Below, in pieces: positions 33,591 through 46,638 of a stretch of 64,000 bases of DNA; the stretch's first letter is position 1, and every line of letters starts with the position of its first letter. Both the position numbers and the translations under genes were made by a program. The notes under the pieces are model-generated. The model had not been told where the DNA came from and made no database searches. It was given only the letters and a program-made list of their open reading frames with translations. The DNA lies in contig CADCXD010000002.1 of NCBI GenBank assembly GCA_902806575.1, positions 620,001 to 684,000 of the forward strand, written 5' to 3'. The DNA comes from Jackrogersella multiformis. Lineage: Eukaryota; Ascomycota; Sordariomycetes; Xylariales; Hypoxylaceae.

Positions 33591-36500
33591 AGCTCGGGCG
33601 ACGATCTTACCACGGCGGATCGAATTGAGATTTCTTGCAACTTGATGACTTTACGCCACGGTACGAAACACATAACGGCCTGTCCCTGTGTAGATGCTCC
33701 GATATGGGATTTTATTTTTTGGGGGGCTGTATGCTTTTGCCGACGGGCCTTAGGGGAACATGATGGACGATCCATATCTGCTAACTGACGTTGCGCATAT
33801 GATCCCATCTTCCTCACGTGGGCCTCTAACTCGCGGGATACGGGCACGGATCGGAGGATATAATGTCTTAGTACTGACTACGTCGCTATGAGGTGGCGGG
33901 CGTTCGGCACGAGAGCCGCGGCGGATACCCCGGGCGCCGTTAAGAGGCGGGACTCCGGAGCAGCCGTATCAGGGCTCCATCTCTTGGGACCTTGATACCC
34001 AGCACCGTTGTTGGTAGGAGAGTAAAGATGCTTCGGGGATGTTTTCTTTTGTTGCTTTCGGGGTGGGTTGTCATCTTTCGTCTCTTTCGGAGGTGAACGA
34101 AGTCTTCACCTCAAACCGTTTTTCCTGATGGAGGAAGCTAGGAGATGAAATATGACAGGTGGTACATCTGCGGCGGCATCAAAGCAGGTGGCAGCCGCCA
34201 CCACAATAAGAGGCAGGCCGAGCGGAGTGGGGAGGGCATTGTATTTATTCTAGCCGCGGGAGCTCGTGGCTAAAGCGGGAAGGGCTCGGGTGCAGAGGGC
34301 TGGTGTGTATTGGGAAGGACCCCGGGACAATAGGGGTTCCGGCAAATACATAATATGGCTCTTTCCGACTCGCGGCTTGGAGCGGCCTCCACCATGAATA
34401 GATTTTGAATCTACACTTCTCTAAATATATGCTCCGCGTGATTGGTGTGTCGGTGTATATTAAAGACCCATGGGTTTGCGGCTTTGTGATGATGTGTATG
34501 TCCTAGTTATAATGTCGGTAGGTAGGTCTTGCCGTGTTTAAAGGATAGCCGAGACAGGTCTCAGTGGTATGGGCCCAGATCTGTCTGGTTGTGGTCAGGG
34601 TTGCTCACCGACTTATTCTACGTTTCTTCTGTGCATAGTGTGATGGGAAGAGAGGAGGGGGAGTATATGTGCTCTTGTAAAATAAGATAATATGGAGTTG
34701 GTAATACTTGACGTTGGTAAGAACCTCTTTGCCGTTTTTTATATATACTCCTTTTCTTACCTAGGTATCCTCAACGGCACCACACGGTTCGTAACTAGAT
34801 AGGTAGGATTATAAGATAGCTCTACAAGACTCACGCATATCAACCACAAGTTCTACCATAAGTTTGAAACGTCCAATCTCAATAGAACTTCGTCCCTTGC
34901 GAGATGTTTCGCTACTTCATGTACCTGCGGCATCTGGTATTCCCCTATCCCTCCTGGGAGACTTACGATAAGGCTAGTATCTGATGAGTTGCATAATGCT
35001 GCAGGAAGCTTTCTAACGTCTCGTCTTTCACCTCGAAGTTATGTGGGTGGTTTAAAGTACCTCAGCTTAATGGCGAGATAAAGTCGAATAGGAAAATACT
35101 ATATAATTCTGGGTGTTTTAGGGAAATGGGAAGGGATAAAGATCGTAAAAGTACCTATAATGAGCTTTCGACATGACATGTGAAAGGAAGAGCTGTAATA
35201 TTCATATCCTATAACTATGTACATATCTACGAGAAATGGTTAGCATAACCTTAGCACTAACAAGTTGGCTATTGAATAAGAAGTTGTGAGAGACATAAAG
35301 AAGCTATGACTCCAAAAGAAGCTCTCAGGAAAGGGAACATAGTTTCTTGTTGAAAACTTGCATAGAAAACTTAACGATCGAAATCGGTAGCGATGATACA
35401 GGCCGAAGCCATGTTACTCTCACAACAAATACGTAAATAGCACAGCTCATCTCTTCCCGCTGCAGCCAGCAGATCTCCAGCCAGATTTATAAACCTGATT
35501 ATATACCTATTATACCTATCTCCTAGCATAATGAAGGCATATTACCAACACTTCACTTCACAGAAGGGGCTGCTAGTATACCCTCCTCCCCTTCTCTCAC
35601 ATCCATGCTGACACGGAGGAGATACCCTCAATAGTCACACGACACGACATAGCCAAGCTAGCCGCGATCGAGACCGAGAGGCGTGCCATCTCACAAAGCA
35701 TAATAGGAGCTTTCAGAAACTCCTTTTCCTCGCCACATCACCCACCTCAACCTCGGCAACGCCGTGTAGAAGACTTACTCCTAGGGACACTTGCCTAATC
35801 TAAGGAAGAACCTGTAGAGCTAGTAAACACATGCATGCGCATGTCTCCCCATGAGAGAGAGAGCCAAACAACATGCCGATACGATACAAACTGCCAATAC
35901 AACACAATACAAACGCCACGCAAACATCCCCAGGGGGGGGCATCTCCAAACACTCCTCGCAGCAGCAGCAGCAGCAGACCGCGCGGCTCGTCAGCGATAG
36001 CCGCATCGGCTCCCACCGCGCCCGGGTCCGCGGCCGTCGCGCCGGGTCCGGAACAGCGCCCAGCCACCGCCGTCCGCGGTGTCGAGCTTGCCCGCGCCGG
36101 CATCAGCGAAGCCGGCGTGCGTCTGGTCCGGCGCGGCGGCCAGGCGCGAGGTCCGGGTCGCGGACGCGGCGGACCTTAGGCCCGAGGGCGCGTTCGTGTC
36201 GCTGTGCGGGAACGGGAGGTCGATTTGGACGGTTAGTGGGTTAGTGGGAAGGTAGGTTTGGTTGCCTGGCGTGATGGCGCACCACCCAGGTCAGGAGACG
36301 GCGCGGCTGCCGGTGGGAGGCGAGCGTTGCCAGGAGCCTAGCTCCGTTCCGGCTCCGTTCGATGGAAGCACTGGCGGCAGTAGCCGTGAATGCAAAGGGA
36401 AGGAAAGAAAGAAGACGAAGGAGGAGGAGGAGGCCGATGGCTCGAGAGACAAGGGGGGATATTGGGAGAACTTGAGCTTTCCCCTATTGTCCGATGAGAT

Positions 36501-38036
36501 ACCTCTATTGTCAATCCTATACCTCCTGGCGAAGTCGCAGTTGGGCTGCCTAAATTCCCAGTTGCGACATGTCGCCTGATCATGCTGTAAAGGATTTCAT
36601 AACGGTCCAGAGGCGACACTAAGGAAGAGCATAGGTACTTACCTATGATCAGAAGCAGTCGTCTCACGAGGGGAGGACGAAGAAAACGCCAAGAGGCATA
36701 GAGGTTGATGGGTCCCACTAGGTATTCCTCCGACTTGACCTCCAAGTCACGATGACTGGGTCTCTCTGCCGTTGGTATTTCTGCTTGTCTCATGATGAAT
36801 CCGATCGGTGACAGTGATTCACAGAGACACATCATGTCAAGTCATTTCTATCTCATAGCCTGAGTCCTATCTGCTTACATGCACCCAGGATCCGGGATTG
36901 ATATATATATATTCGGCCACCTCAATCCTTTTTCGTCATCTTCCTACATCTCCAAGTTGACTGGGACAACTAAATGTTTATCCAAATCCAACATATCCCT
37001 TTGATTGGCATCGAGTAGCAGAGATGGCAAATAACTAAAAATAGTACATAGTACAATCAAGTCACTATGGATTGGGTGGCTCAGTTGTACTATTTGCTAT
37101 TGTTAGTAATTTGCTGTATCTGTTGCTCTATGCTAGTTAAAGGGATACCCACGATGCTGGACGGAAGGGGGGTTATGGGAGTTTAGATATGTTCATGCCC
37201 GAGAAACCCTTCATTGTTGCCCGAGCTATGTGTTCGCTGCACTTGCCTTGGGTAGAGAAGAAAAACATAAGGGGTCAATATGCAATGTTATTCTCAAGGT
37301 ATTATTGATCTGTCCCCCCCCTTAGGTATTGAACGAATGCTTATTCGTCGTCCATACCTGGAAAATGCCAACAAGATACAAGACACGAAGACAAGCTTCT
37401 AAACTGGGACTATGCCGCCTATCTAGACTGCTCCGAATCGAATGACCCCCCTGAATGAACAAACCAGATCTTGGCCATGGCATCCGCCTTTGGTCAGACA
37501 CGCCGACCTAGCGAGTGAGCCGAACCGAAAAAGCCCCCCCGCCCCTCCCAGCCGCCTATTTCCTTTTCCTTTCTCTGCAGCTGTCCAGGAGAATGCGAGT
37601 ATGCGTCTATTCTGATACATGGATATGAGAGCCGCCCCCCTACTTGGCGCTCACTCGCAGAGCGCATGGCGCATCTATCACCAATGGTTTTGATGCGCTG
37701 CGCAATGGAATCCTGGTGCCGTGATCCGAAGTTTCAAGACTAAAATGTGTAATGAAGAATACGAACTCGAGAATGAAAGGACAATGCAAGAAAACCCTGA
37801 TTTCACCAGAACTCCATGCAGAATGAAAGGATGTTAGTTGGGGAAAGCCTGAAACTCATGCTTATGCTATGGGATTAGTAGCTTATGACGATATATTTCT
37901 TGGCAAGGCGTCGAAGGGCATCAGGGTCGCCAACTTCGACAAGGACGAGGACACGTAATACTCCAGCATTAGATCCGACCATTGGAATGCCCCCGCCCCT
38001 CAGTCGGGAGGTGTTCTTCGGATAGAGCGGCATCAC
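33591..38036. other. 4.4-kb gene-poor region with a GC-rich patch
   Basis: Apart from the coding-like patch at 35991-36270, nothing here looks like a gene. The left part should be the 3' UTR of the upstream gene; the right end holds the 3' side of the kinase gene. Short simple repeats and single TACCTAGGTA-like copies (near 34760) occur. Confidence 0.6.
35991..36270 (-). pseudogene. Orphan coding-like patch (possible exon or gene remnant)
   Basis: On the minus strand about 90 codons are open from near 36287 to a TGA at 35991, almost all ending in G or C, in sharp contrast to the AT-rich surroundings. Readable stretches are GNQTYLPTNPLTVQIDLPFP and PSGLRSAASATRTSRLAAAP. An in-frame TGA stops the frame just upstream (near 36288), and another frame continues open there. 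No family was recognised, no good start codon was found and no splice partner could be settled. It may be a decayed gene, one exon of a gene I failed to assemble, or a GC-rich noncoding patch. Confidence 0.3.
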
Positions 38037-39599
38037 TTAGAGGCCCTCTTCGCCAGCCTTGCAGAGTTTAATTTCGCGGCCCCATTCAGACTTGAGGACC
38101 TGCGATGCTGTGATACGTCGCGTAGGATTGGGGTCTAGGATGGAATAGATCACGTTCCGACAGCGAGCCTAGATATTATTCGTTAGTCGTTAGTACCATG
38201 CAAGATTTGAGTCGTAGGGCGATTGGAGAGAACTTACACGGTGTAACGACTCAATTGGGCTGTAACCTTCTTCGTCGCGGCGCCCGTCGAGATACCGCTC
38301 GTAGAACTCGTCATCTTCCTTCTTAGCAACTCGCCAAAGGTGCCTTCCGGTTCGCATTGCCATATAAATAACACCGCAAGCCCAGACGTCAACGGCACGA
38401 GCATCGAATTCCTTGTCTATGTATTCCTCCGGGGCGATATAAGGGGCTGAACCACAGAGGCCCGATACCATGTGGGCATCGTTTTCCCATGCCATTCTGA
38501 AGCATTCGCCATTGCCGAAATCGGTGATTTTCAAGGCACCGTGGCTTGTCAGAAGCAGATTCTCGGGTTTCAAATCGCGATGTGCGACACCCATCTCATG
38601 AAGATATTCGACGCCGCGCATCATCTGCTTGAAGTAACAATCGGCTTCCAGCACCTCCAACTTCCCGGCAGCTAGGACGAGGGTGTAGAGATCCCCGCCG
38701 GAGCAATACTCCATGACCTCGCAGTAGTCGCCTTTTTGGTCCTTCAGCAGGTCTAGAGTGTGAATGATATTCGGATGACGCAGAGAAGATGATATGCAGA
38801 ACTCCGCCGTGAGGCGCTTGCTATATTTCTTCTCCGTCTCCTCAGGTCTCCGACGGAATTCCTTCACAGCGAAAAGCTTCTCGCCGTTCTCCATCTTCTT
38901 GTGCGATATCCTCACGATACCGAAGGCGCCGCGGCCCACAACCTCTTGGCATTTACCATACTTCTCGACAAGTGTGATGCTCTGGTTGGGCCCTCCTTTC
39001 TTGTCGCTGGCCAGCGATTCCTTCTCTTGTTTTAGAGTGTCAACCCAGCTAGATACTAAGGACAAATCGGCATCAGGTTGTTGATCTTGTTTCCTCCCAA
39101 GGAGAGACTTCCACATGTCGGACAACTTCTCTTGTCGCTTGCTGCCCTTGAGGTGGTGTTCATGGCCGCCGGGGACATCTAGGTTTACGGCAAAGCGCTG
39201 GTAGTTGTGTACTAATTTAGCAGCGGCGGTCGGTTCGGCTGAGGATGGCTTACGAGCTATGGAGCTCGGTTTCGTAGGTGCACCGACACCAGTCTGGCTT
39301 GGAGAGGGACTCGGAACAAGGCTGGGAACAAGACTCGGAACAACGCGCTTAGACGGCTGCGAAGCATCGATAAGGCCGGATTTGGGGAGGTCATCCTTAT
39401 TGGAGAACATTCGGGTTAACCTATCCTTGATGGATGCCTTTTCGGGTTGCCTCGGCTGACCATCGGCTTGTAGATTATCATTAATAGGTTGGCCATTTTG
39501 CGGTCGTAGTTTAGGGGACCTTGTGGAAAGCTCGAAAGATTTTATTGAGGATTGCTTAGAGGCGCTGGGTGAAACCGTCTTTTCCGAAACGCTCGACAT
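38037..39599 (-). CDS. Ser/Thr kinase, HAL4/SAT4-Oca2 type
   Basis: Two exons, 39599-38238 and 38168-38037, giving 497 residues; the GTAAGT/TAG intron joins ESLHR to ARCRNVIYSILDPNPTRR. The start is the ATG at 39599; the frame is open further upstream but offers no earlier ATG. The N-terminal 200 residues are Ser/Pro-rich with a small VPSL/VPSP repeat. The kinase domain runs about 214 to 485: Gly loop GRGAFGIV (222-229), ATP lysine 246 in FAVKEF, catalytic HRDLKPEN with Asp342, DFG at 360-362, APE at 389-391, and the C-lobe. All catalytic residues are present. The fungal HAL4/HAL5/Oca2 group regulates plasma-membrane potassium transport and salt tolerance and nutrient transporter stability; that role here is from family knowledge only. 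Confidence 0.94.
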
Positions 39600-42500
39600 T
39601 TCTGAAGTTTGAGGTTGTGTAGACAATATATGTTGAGCGGAGGTCTACGATCGATCAAACCTCAAATAGGAAAAATGGCACTTGGCGACGGGGGGGAGGA
39701 GCAGCGCAGCGGGGAGGAAAGAAGGCTTGGTTTCGGCGAATCGAGAAGTTGGTTGGCGGCTCGAGTCGCCTTGGTGGGCTACGCCCAGGTGTTGGCGACA
39801 CTAATGACGGATTGCAAAACGGCGTATTGACTAAGGCGGAGGATTTTCGCAATGGAGAAGTGGGAAAAGAAAGAAATTAATTAGAAGCGGGATGCTGGGA
39901 ATTTGTAGTTTCCCGTGACAGGCAAGTTAATAATCAAAGTAGGGCAAGAGTGTGGGGAGGCGAACTGGGCTACTGTAAGAGTAGTCTAGCTCTAGCCTTT
40001 GGCGATTTTAGGTCGTCCGAACTATCAAAAGAAGGAGAAGAAAAAATTGTTGTATAAGGGTTGTCGATGGAGATAGTAATTTCGGTAATTAATAATATTT
40101 ATCTCAAAAGGACGGAAAGAGAAAACAAATTAATTTGGTCAAAACTTAGAATCGAGAGAGAAAAAATTAAGGTGAAAGAGTAAAGAAGAAAAAAAAGAGG
40201 CTTCAAGCGTATTGTTTGTATCCAGGTGACGAATAGCGTATTGTTGCGTATCGAGCGTTGAATATGGGGTCTTAGCTTTTGACCTTTTCCACTTATAGTG
40301 AATGGATGAAGGATACCGGTAACTCGGCAGCTTGATCTCTCTCTCCGTGTCTCTGTGTCTCTTTTCCTGTCACAGGTAGCAATAAGAGAGTTCCGGTTAG
40401 GTAAGCAGTTAAGATATGACGAAGAGTTATGACGAAGTGTTGAAAGCGGGATATCGGCAACGAAATGGGATTGCGGATGAAGGCTATGGTTCAAGTGGAG
40501 GCGGATCGGTAGGAACCTTGGAAGGGTTCCAGCTAATGTTAGAGACGGCGCAGGTAATGGCTGACCAGACTTCGTTTCGAGGAAGTGAAGACGGTCATTG
40601 TTAGAAGCTAAGGAACCAAAGGGAAAAGGTCAAGGCGAGCGCGGAGTAGATGGGGGAGGAGGGAGAGGAGAGGAGGAAGATGGAAGATGGAAGATGAAAG
40701 CAAAACAACTAGAGTTAAGATTCGTGCGAAGCCAGGTTGAGCCGATCCAAGTGGAGATGATGTACTCTTTTACGGTACTGCCGATTCTGTCTAGGCCTCC
40801 CAAGCTGCGGGCTGAGGAATGAATCAATCAATCAATTGTTGGCCGGCAAAGAAAGAAGGGGTAGGAAATAAAAGTATTAAAGTATTGGATGAGCCTCTGC
40901 GGATGTAGGTGATGTCAGGGTTTTTTTGTATCTGCTTTTATATTTGTATTTGTATCTGTATCTATATCTATATCTCTAGTGTAGGTACGTGGGATTGATT
41001 ATGTTATGCAGGTAAAAGCAACGGTGCTATAGAGTAACCTTCTATAACATCCATACCTACATAGGTAAGGTAAGGTAAGGAAATCTTAAAAAAAGGAAGA
41101 TCGTCTCTTGTATCGCCCTCCTGTGAGCAAAGTGGGATGCATGTTTAATGGTCAAATCCAAATCCAAGTCCATGTAGGTAAAGTGTGTGGGATTGAGATG
41201 GGGATAATTATGTACTAAGAATACGTCGTAATACGTCGTAATTAACCTCCTAACCTACTACTACCTACATACATGTACATATGTACATACGTACATACGT
41301 ACATACATCCCTGGTCACCCCAGCTGAGGTTACCTTAATTGGTACCTAGAAATACCTACCTAGGTACATACCTAGTAAACGTAGGGCCGGGGGGGAATGT
41401 TACGCAAACACAAGTTACCTACACTGTTTTATCTGATCTGACAAATATCCATTGGATTGTAGGAGGTAGCAATCGAAATTTTAAGATCAACAACAACACC
41501 GCTTAAATACCTAAGCAGGTACCAAGGTACCCGGTACCCAGGTAGGTGTTTATATGGATATATGCTGTAGCAACGAGAGTGTAATGGAAATGATAAAGTT
41601 TAACGTTCTTTCCACCAGTTTGTAACTCTAAGTAAGGTAGGTCGAAGTATAAAATGAGAGAGACTTGCATCATACAGATACAGATACAGATAATCAAGTG
41701 AGTGTTGCAACCAAGATGGAAGTCTCTGCAAGTAACAGCAGCTGCGGGAGCTGCCATTGGTGGGCTATTAGTTCCCAGTAGGTAATCTAGAATCTGCAGG
41801 CGCAGGTTGGCCGGTTGTGTTAGTCTGTTCTCAGTGAGTAACACACGATCCATCTTTTACGAATCTACCATCGACCCAATCTACATTAGGTAGGTATACC
41901 ATACTTAGTACTTACATTATCCATCATCCGTCATCCCACGCTATCCTAAGAACCTAACATAAAAGAAGAAAACAATCAATCTCCTCCCCCCTCCCTCGCC
42001 TACATAACCAAAGCTGAAGGGTGTGTTATGTTGTATTTGGATGCCACGAGGTCATCTAACTTGCGTTTACTAGCAAAGAGCCTCATGCTAGATTAACACG
42101 ATTATTACCGACTGACTTTTTGTTCCGATCTCCCTCGTGAACCCTGTCGCCTATGCCTATTCCAGATCAATCTCTCTAAAATTAGCATCATTCTCATCAT
42201 TTTTATTACATAGAATTTGTATTAAGCATTGGCAACATTGGCATTCCGGTACTTATTTTTCTCGGTCTTGTCTCTGTGATGGAACCCGTGTACCCCAAAC
42301 CTTTCTACCTTTCTTTATTTCCTACCCTAACCCCCAACACCCCAGCAACAAATTCCAAGGCTTTCATGGTTTTCACCACTCGGCTACCGATATACTACCT
42401 TAGGTACCTAGGTAGGTATGTCGTATTGTACATAAAATTGTACATCAAAAGGAATAGCCTCAAAAATGACACCATACCCACCTCGGAGCAGCGACATCCT

Positions 42501-45500
42501 ATCTAACTAGTTGGAGTAGCTTACGGGAGCATCGCCAACCACTATCACTATCCCAACGTTGCATGGTGGGCTTCTGCTGACTATCTACCTAGGTAGGTAT
42601 CAGATGAGGCATTTCCGTTGCGCTCAGCTAATAATGAGAAATAACAAAGACTGGAACATCCAAATTTGGTCACTCGTGCTACAGCCTATTAGCTCGGCTA
42701 TGGTGCCCCGAGGCCACATGTCGCGAGCATTCGTGATTATCGGTCACCTTGCCTTCGCCGCCACTCTGGATGCAAAACATAGCCAATTCGAATATGCTCA
42801 CCGCTACAAAGCTGCCCACAATTCTTCTAATCTACTGTTACATATACTTTCCCTTCTCCGTCAGATATCAGCTTCACCCTGTACAGACAGGGGAGCGCCG
42901 ACATGCATCGATGATCTGGCAAAAAAACAAAAAAAAAGGGGGCGCCGACTTTTACACCAGGTACCTACCTTACTATGTACCTAGATATGCTGCTCTGTTT
43001 CTTACGGAATCATTGGGATACTCTCGCTGTGGGTAGATGCACGCCTATCCTTGCCGCAGCCGGCCAGTTATGATGTCGAAAGCTTCTCATAGCTACTGCT
43101 GTAGCTAAAGCTCCATGCATATCAAGTCGAAGCATGAAAGCTTGCTCTCATGTGGGCTAGAGCTGTTCGAATATGTACCAAGCTTTCCCGCACTCTTTTT
43201 CCTCTTGGTTTTCATTTGACTTATTTTATTCCGGAGGCCTCCACGGCAGCTTATTCATCCATGCCCGTTTATATAATTACACGAGGAGGTGAGTTAGTTC
43301 TCTAGGTACTCCGAATCGGCTCTAACGTTGCGGTTGTCTCTCTACGTGTACTACAGGTGTGCTGTAGGGCTGCGACCTCTTGGCTTTCAAGCAGATGAGA
43401 CTGTAGTAATTGGACCCAGTAGTCTGGGAGGAGTTGATGAGTTGTGACAGAACTACCTAGGTATTCCGATCTGCTCCTGGAAAGCTGCATCATCTCGAGA
43501 GCAAGCTTAGATCATTCAACAGAGCTAATCCATAATCCATTGGCTACGTATTAACCAATATAGGTATGGCTAGCAGGTTTATTAGATCGTCCTACGAAGA
43601 ACATTTCGGAAGGCTCAGATCAACTCAAGTACCTGGCAGTTGTCCTTGTGACCGGATTATCTACTGGATAAAATTCATTCATTATTCATCGGCTGACGTC
43701 ATGAATACGATTCTCACAAGCTTGTGACAATAGAACCTGTCAGCTCCATCGTACTTACTTACCAGGTAGGTAAATACATTGGTATCCTTGTAAACCTTGG
43801 AACCATTGCCATTGCATATCAGGGGACATATAACGTTTTCGGGATCACGCATTATCTGATTATCCCGTGAATGGCGACTCCCCGCCCCGGCGCCGGCGCC
43901 GTCTATGAAGGTTCCTGCTAAGTGACTGTGCCTCTATTCCTCTATATGCAGCCGACCTGCGCGTCCCGCATCCGCGCCTGCACATCCGCAGGGGTGAAAA
44001 GTAAAGCGACGACAAAATTTCTAATGCCATCAACAAACCCGAAGCGGACAGATATCAACGCCAAGTCATTTGGCTACCATGCAGTGAAGATCATATACCT
44101 GGTATTCCGATAACCACATGTCTCACGATGTATTAATGTCGATCATGTTCCCTGTGTTAAACACTAACATATTCTTAACTCATAACTGTGGCCGTAAAGA
44201 TAATCCCCCGTTCGCAACTCATGCATTACCGCGACCATATACCTCTGAGCCTACTTATGTATTCTTCAGGCAGGCGCATCTCAAGACTAGCCGTGGTAGT
44301 ATTTCCTACCTTGCCTATCTAACGCATCTACAGAATCCATCCCGGCCAGCTACTGCAGTTGAGCCGGGAGCTCTCCGAATTCGCTTCTAGCGTCACACCG
44401 CTCACGTTGAAACAAGGACTCGAATTCCACGTCTTACCCCTTTTATAAAAAAGGAAACTAAAAAGAGGCAGCACGGCAGATGTAGACCAGCGACCAAACT
44501 ACTCGGGGGTAAATACCAATACCGGAGCCGAGAAATCTAGCCACAGAGACCGCTCAATTTGTGATCGGTAGCCCAACTGCAGAAGGCTGATTTAGGCCAA
44601 TTTTCTCCAGGACCAAGTCGCTAACCATCAATCGCTTAGGCGCGGAGCGAGAAAAGTCGATGATGGACTTCTTCAGTCATGGTAAGAAGGCGCGCCTATC
44701 CGGGCCCCTTATAAATCCGGATTCTATGATGCTTTACGATGGCGCCGGGCCAGCGCAAAGTAGACGTCGCATGGGGTTTCCTTGTTGAGCCAGGCCGGTC
44801 GACTGCTCCAACATCAGACGGTAACGTGAAAAGCAGCCAGCCTTTTGTTGTGCACCCACACCGCGCAATTAACTCAAACGAGATTACCGGGAAAATAATC
44901 GACTGGTTCTAGATTTTAGGGGTTTTGGGGGGGAGGGGGGAGGGGGCATCTATCCAGTCGCCTCGGCTGCCACGCCTACGCCAGCGTAGCATTTCGTGCC
45001 CTCCGCGTACATGTGGAAACCGGAAAACCTGGGGATATACAACCACAGCCTTCTCCTTTGGGATATATCATAGGATTTAAGGAGCAGTCAGGGTATATCA
45101 TTCCCCTGCTTGTCGTACGGTCGCTTGGTGGCGTCCTATGCGGTGCTGCTGTGTGCTGCTGCGACTTGCTATATAATGGTATACTGCATGCTATCATGAT
45201 AGTGATCTAAATGATATGTTTCTTTTTCTCTCCTTGAGGGGCATGCATGCCGTCCAATCATCGGCATCGCCGGCCATGCGGGTCGAGGCTGTCGTCTCAA
45301 TAAAATCCCTCGTCCTCTGTACATGTACATACATTCCTATCTTGGGATATGTAGGCAAGTTTTAGTGTATCGTTACGCGCCTAAGAGTGAGAGAAAAACG
45401 TGGGATGTCAATGTTTCAGGCCACATGTATGTGTGTGAAATAATCCCCGAGACAGGTGAAAAAACCGAGACATCGATCGATCAGGAATGACGCGTGGAAT

Positions 45501-45533
45501 ATGAATATGAATATGGAAAGGGGGATGTCCATC

Positions 45534-45551
45534 TTTTTTTTTTTTTTTTTT
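45534..45551 (+). repeat. 18-base poly(T) tract
   Basis: Uninterrupted T18 in the intergenic desert; a poly(A) tract on the minus strand. Confidence 0.9.
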
Positions 45552-46029
45552 CCTGATCGAAAAAGGGGGGCCTCGTCTTCTCCTGTCTCACTTCGCTGCG
45601 ATTAGTAATTCGAAAGTCCTACCTTGCCTTACCTTGCTTACCCCAAGGCACAATACAACAAAGGGAAGGGAATAAAAAAGGTCTCGGCTGGCTGTATCAC
45701 GAGCCCGCCTCGTCGTGAGATGGACCGAACCTCCCGCGATCCCGGGGGGTTGGCTGCTGCGGCCTCGCGCGGGCCGTCCCCTCCAATAGCCAAAGGTAGT
45801 CAATTGCCGAGGGGGCCAAGCAAAAACGAACAGCGCGGGCAATATCTTCGAGGACAAAGATAAAGCGCGAAGGCAGCAGACTTTTAGGAAAGGGAAAAGG
45901 GAAAAGGAAAAGGAACGGCTGCGACTACATACGAGAGCGCCGCCAAGGTTCGCTATCACTTGCTCGGCCGAGAGTGCCGGGGCAGAGCCCAGACGCGCAC
46001 GGGGATTCTAGATCGGTCTTGGGATGGGA

Positions 46030-46043
46030 GGGGGGGGGGGGGG
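46030..46043 (+). repeat. 14-base poly(G) tract
   Basis: Uninterrupted G14 in a G-rich context, able in principle to form quadruplex structures. Confidence 0.9.
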
Positions 46044-46600
46044 AGGGGATCTTCGCTTGCTTGGTCCCGAGCTGGCTCTTTGGCTGCGTCTTGCGGTAAG
46101 TGGGAAAATCCGGGGTTAGGTTACTTCGGGGGCCAGGTTTTTATCTATTTAAATGTTCTTCTCTATTCCCCTCCCCCCTTGATGTGTAGTTCTGCGTTGC
46201 GTGTTTGCGGAAACTACATGCGAATATCACATAGTACAGACGATACGTTGGCTACCCACTACGCACACGTGTAGGTCGTGCGAAGAGAAGAAGGGGGAGG
46301 CGCGGGGAGAGAGGGGACGACGGAGGAGGAGATAGAGAGAGAGAGAGAAAGTGGGAGGGAGAGAAGGAGACGAAGGTAGTTCAACTGGACTGTATGGGGA
46401 GGGCGGAGGGAATGTCTCCAGGGCCAAAACACGGGGCGGAGCGGGAAATGTGTATTATTGCACTTACAATACCTAGAACATTACGTAGAAGAAGAAAATC
46501 TTAGAAAGTTATCGAGTAGGGAGCAGGTAAGCAAGAAATAAATAAAGAAAATTAGTGAGCAATTAAACCTGTTTATCTAATTCAATCTATTATCATCGGT

Positions 46601-46602
46601 AT

Positions 46603-46632
<30 letters not shown>
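46601..46632. repeat. AAT/ATT trinucleotide palindrome
   Basis: An AAT-unit array runs directly into an ATT-unit array, forming one long self-complementary AT-only hairpin. Confidence 0.9.

Positions 46633-46638
<6 letters not shown>

Noticed and set aside
36338..36835. 165-codon minus-strand ORF beside the GC-rich patch, with a GTAAGT inside.
   Set aside because: Joining at the GTAAGT to the next plausible acceptor gives a stop at once; composition is not gene-like.
40416..40604. 62-codon ORF (MTKSYDEVLKAGY) divergent from the HAL4-type kinase.
   Set aside because: Plausible-looking peptide but no continuing exon, and it lies in the likely promoter region; not enough support.
42559..42984. 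141-codon plus-strand ORF.
   Set aside because: It reads through a TACCTAGGTA repeat (giving IYLGRY), has no family motif, and lacks the GC-ended codon bias of real genes here.
45690..46130. GC-rich stretch as a hidden gene.
   Set aside because: All six frames are broken at short intervals or lack third-position bias; it contains a G14 tract.
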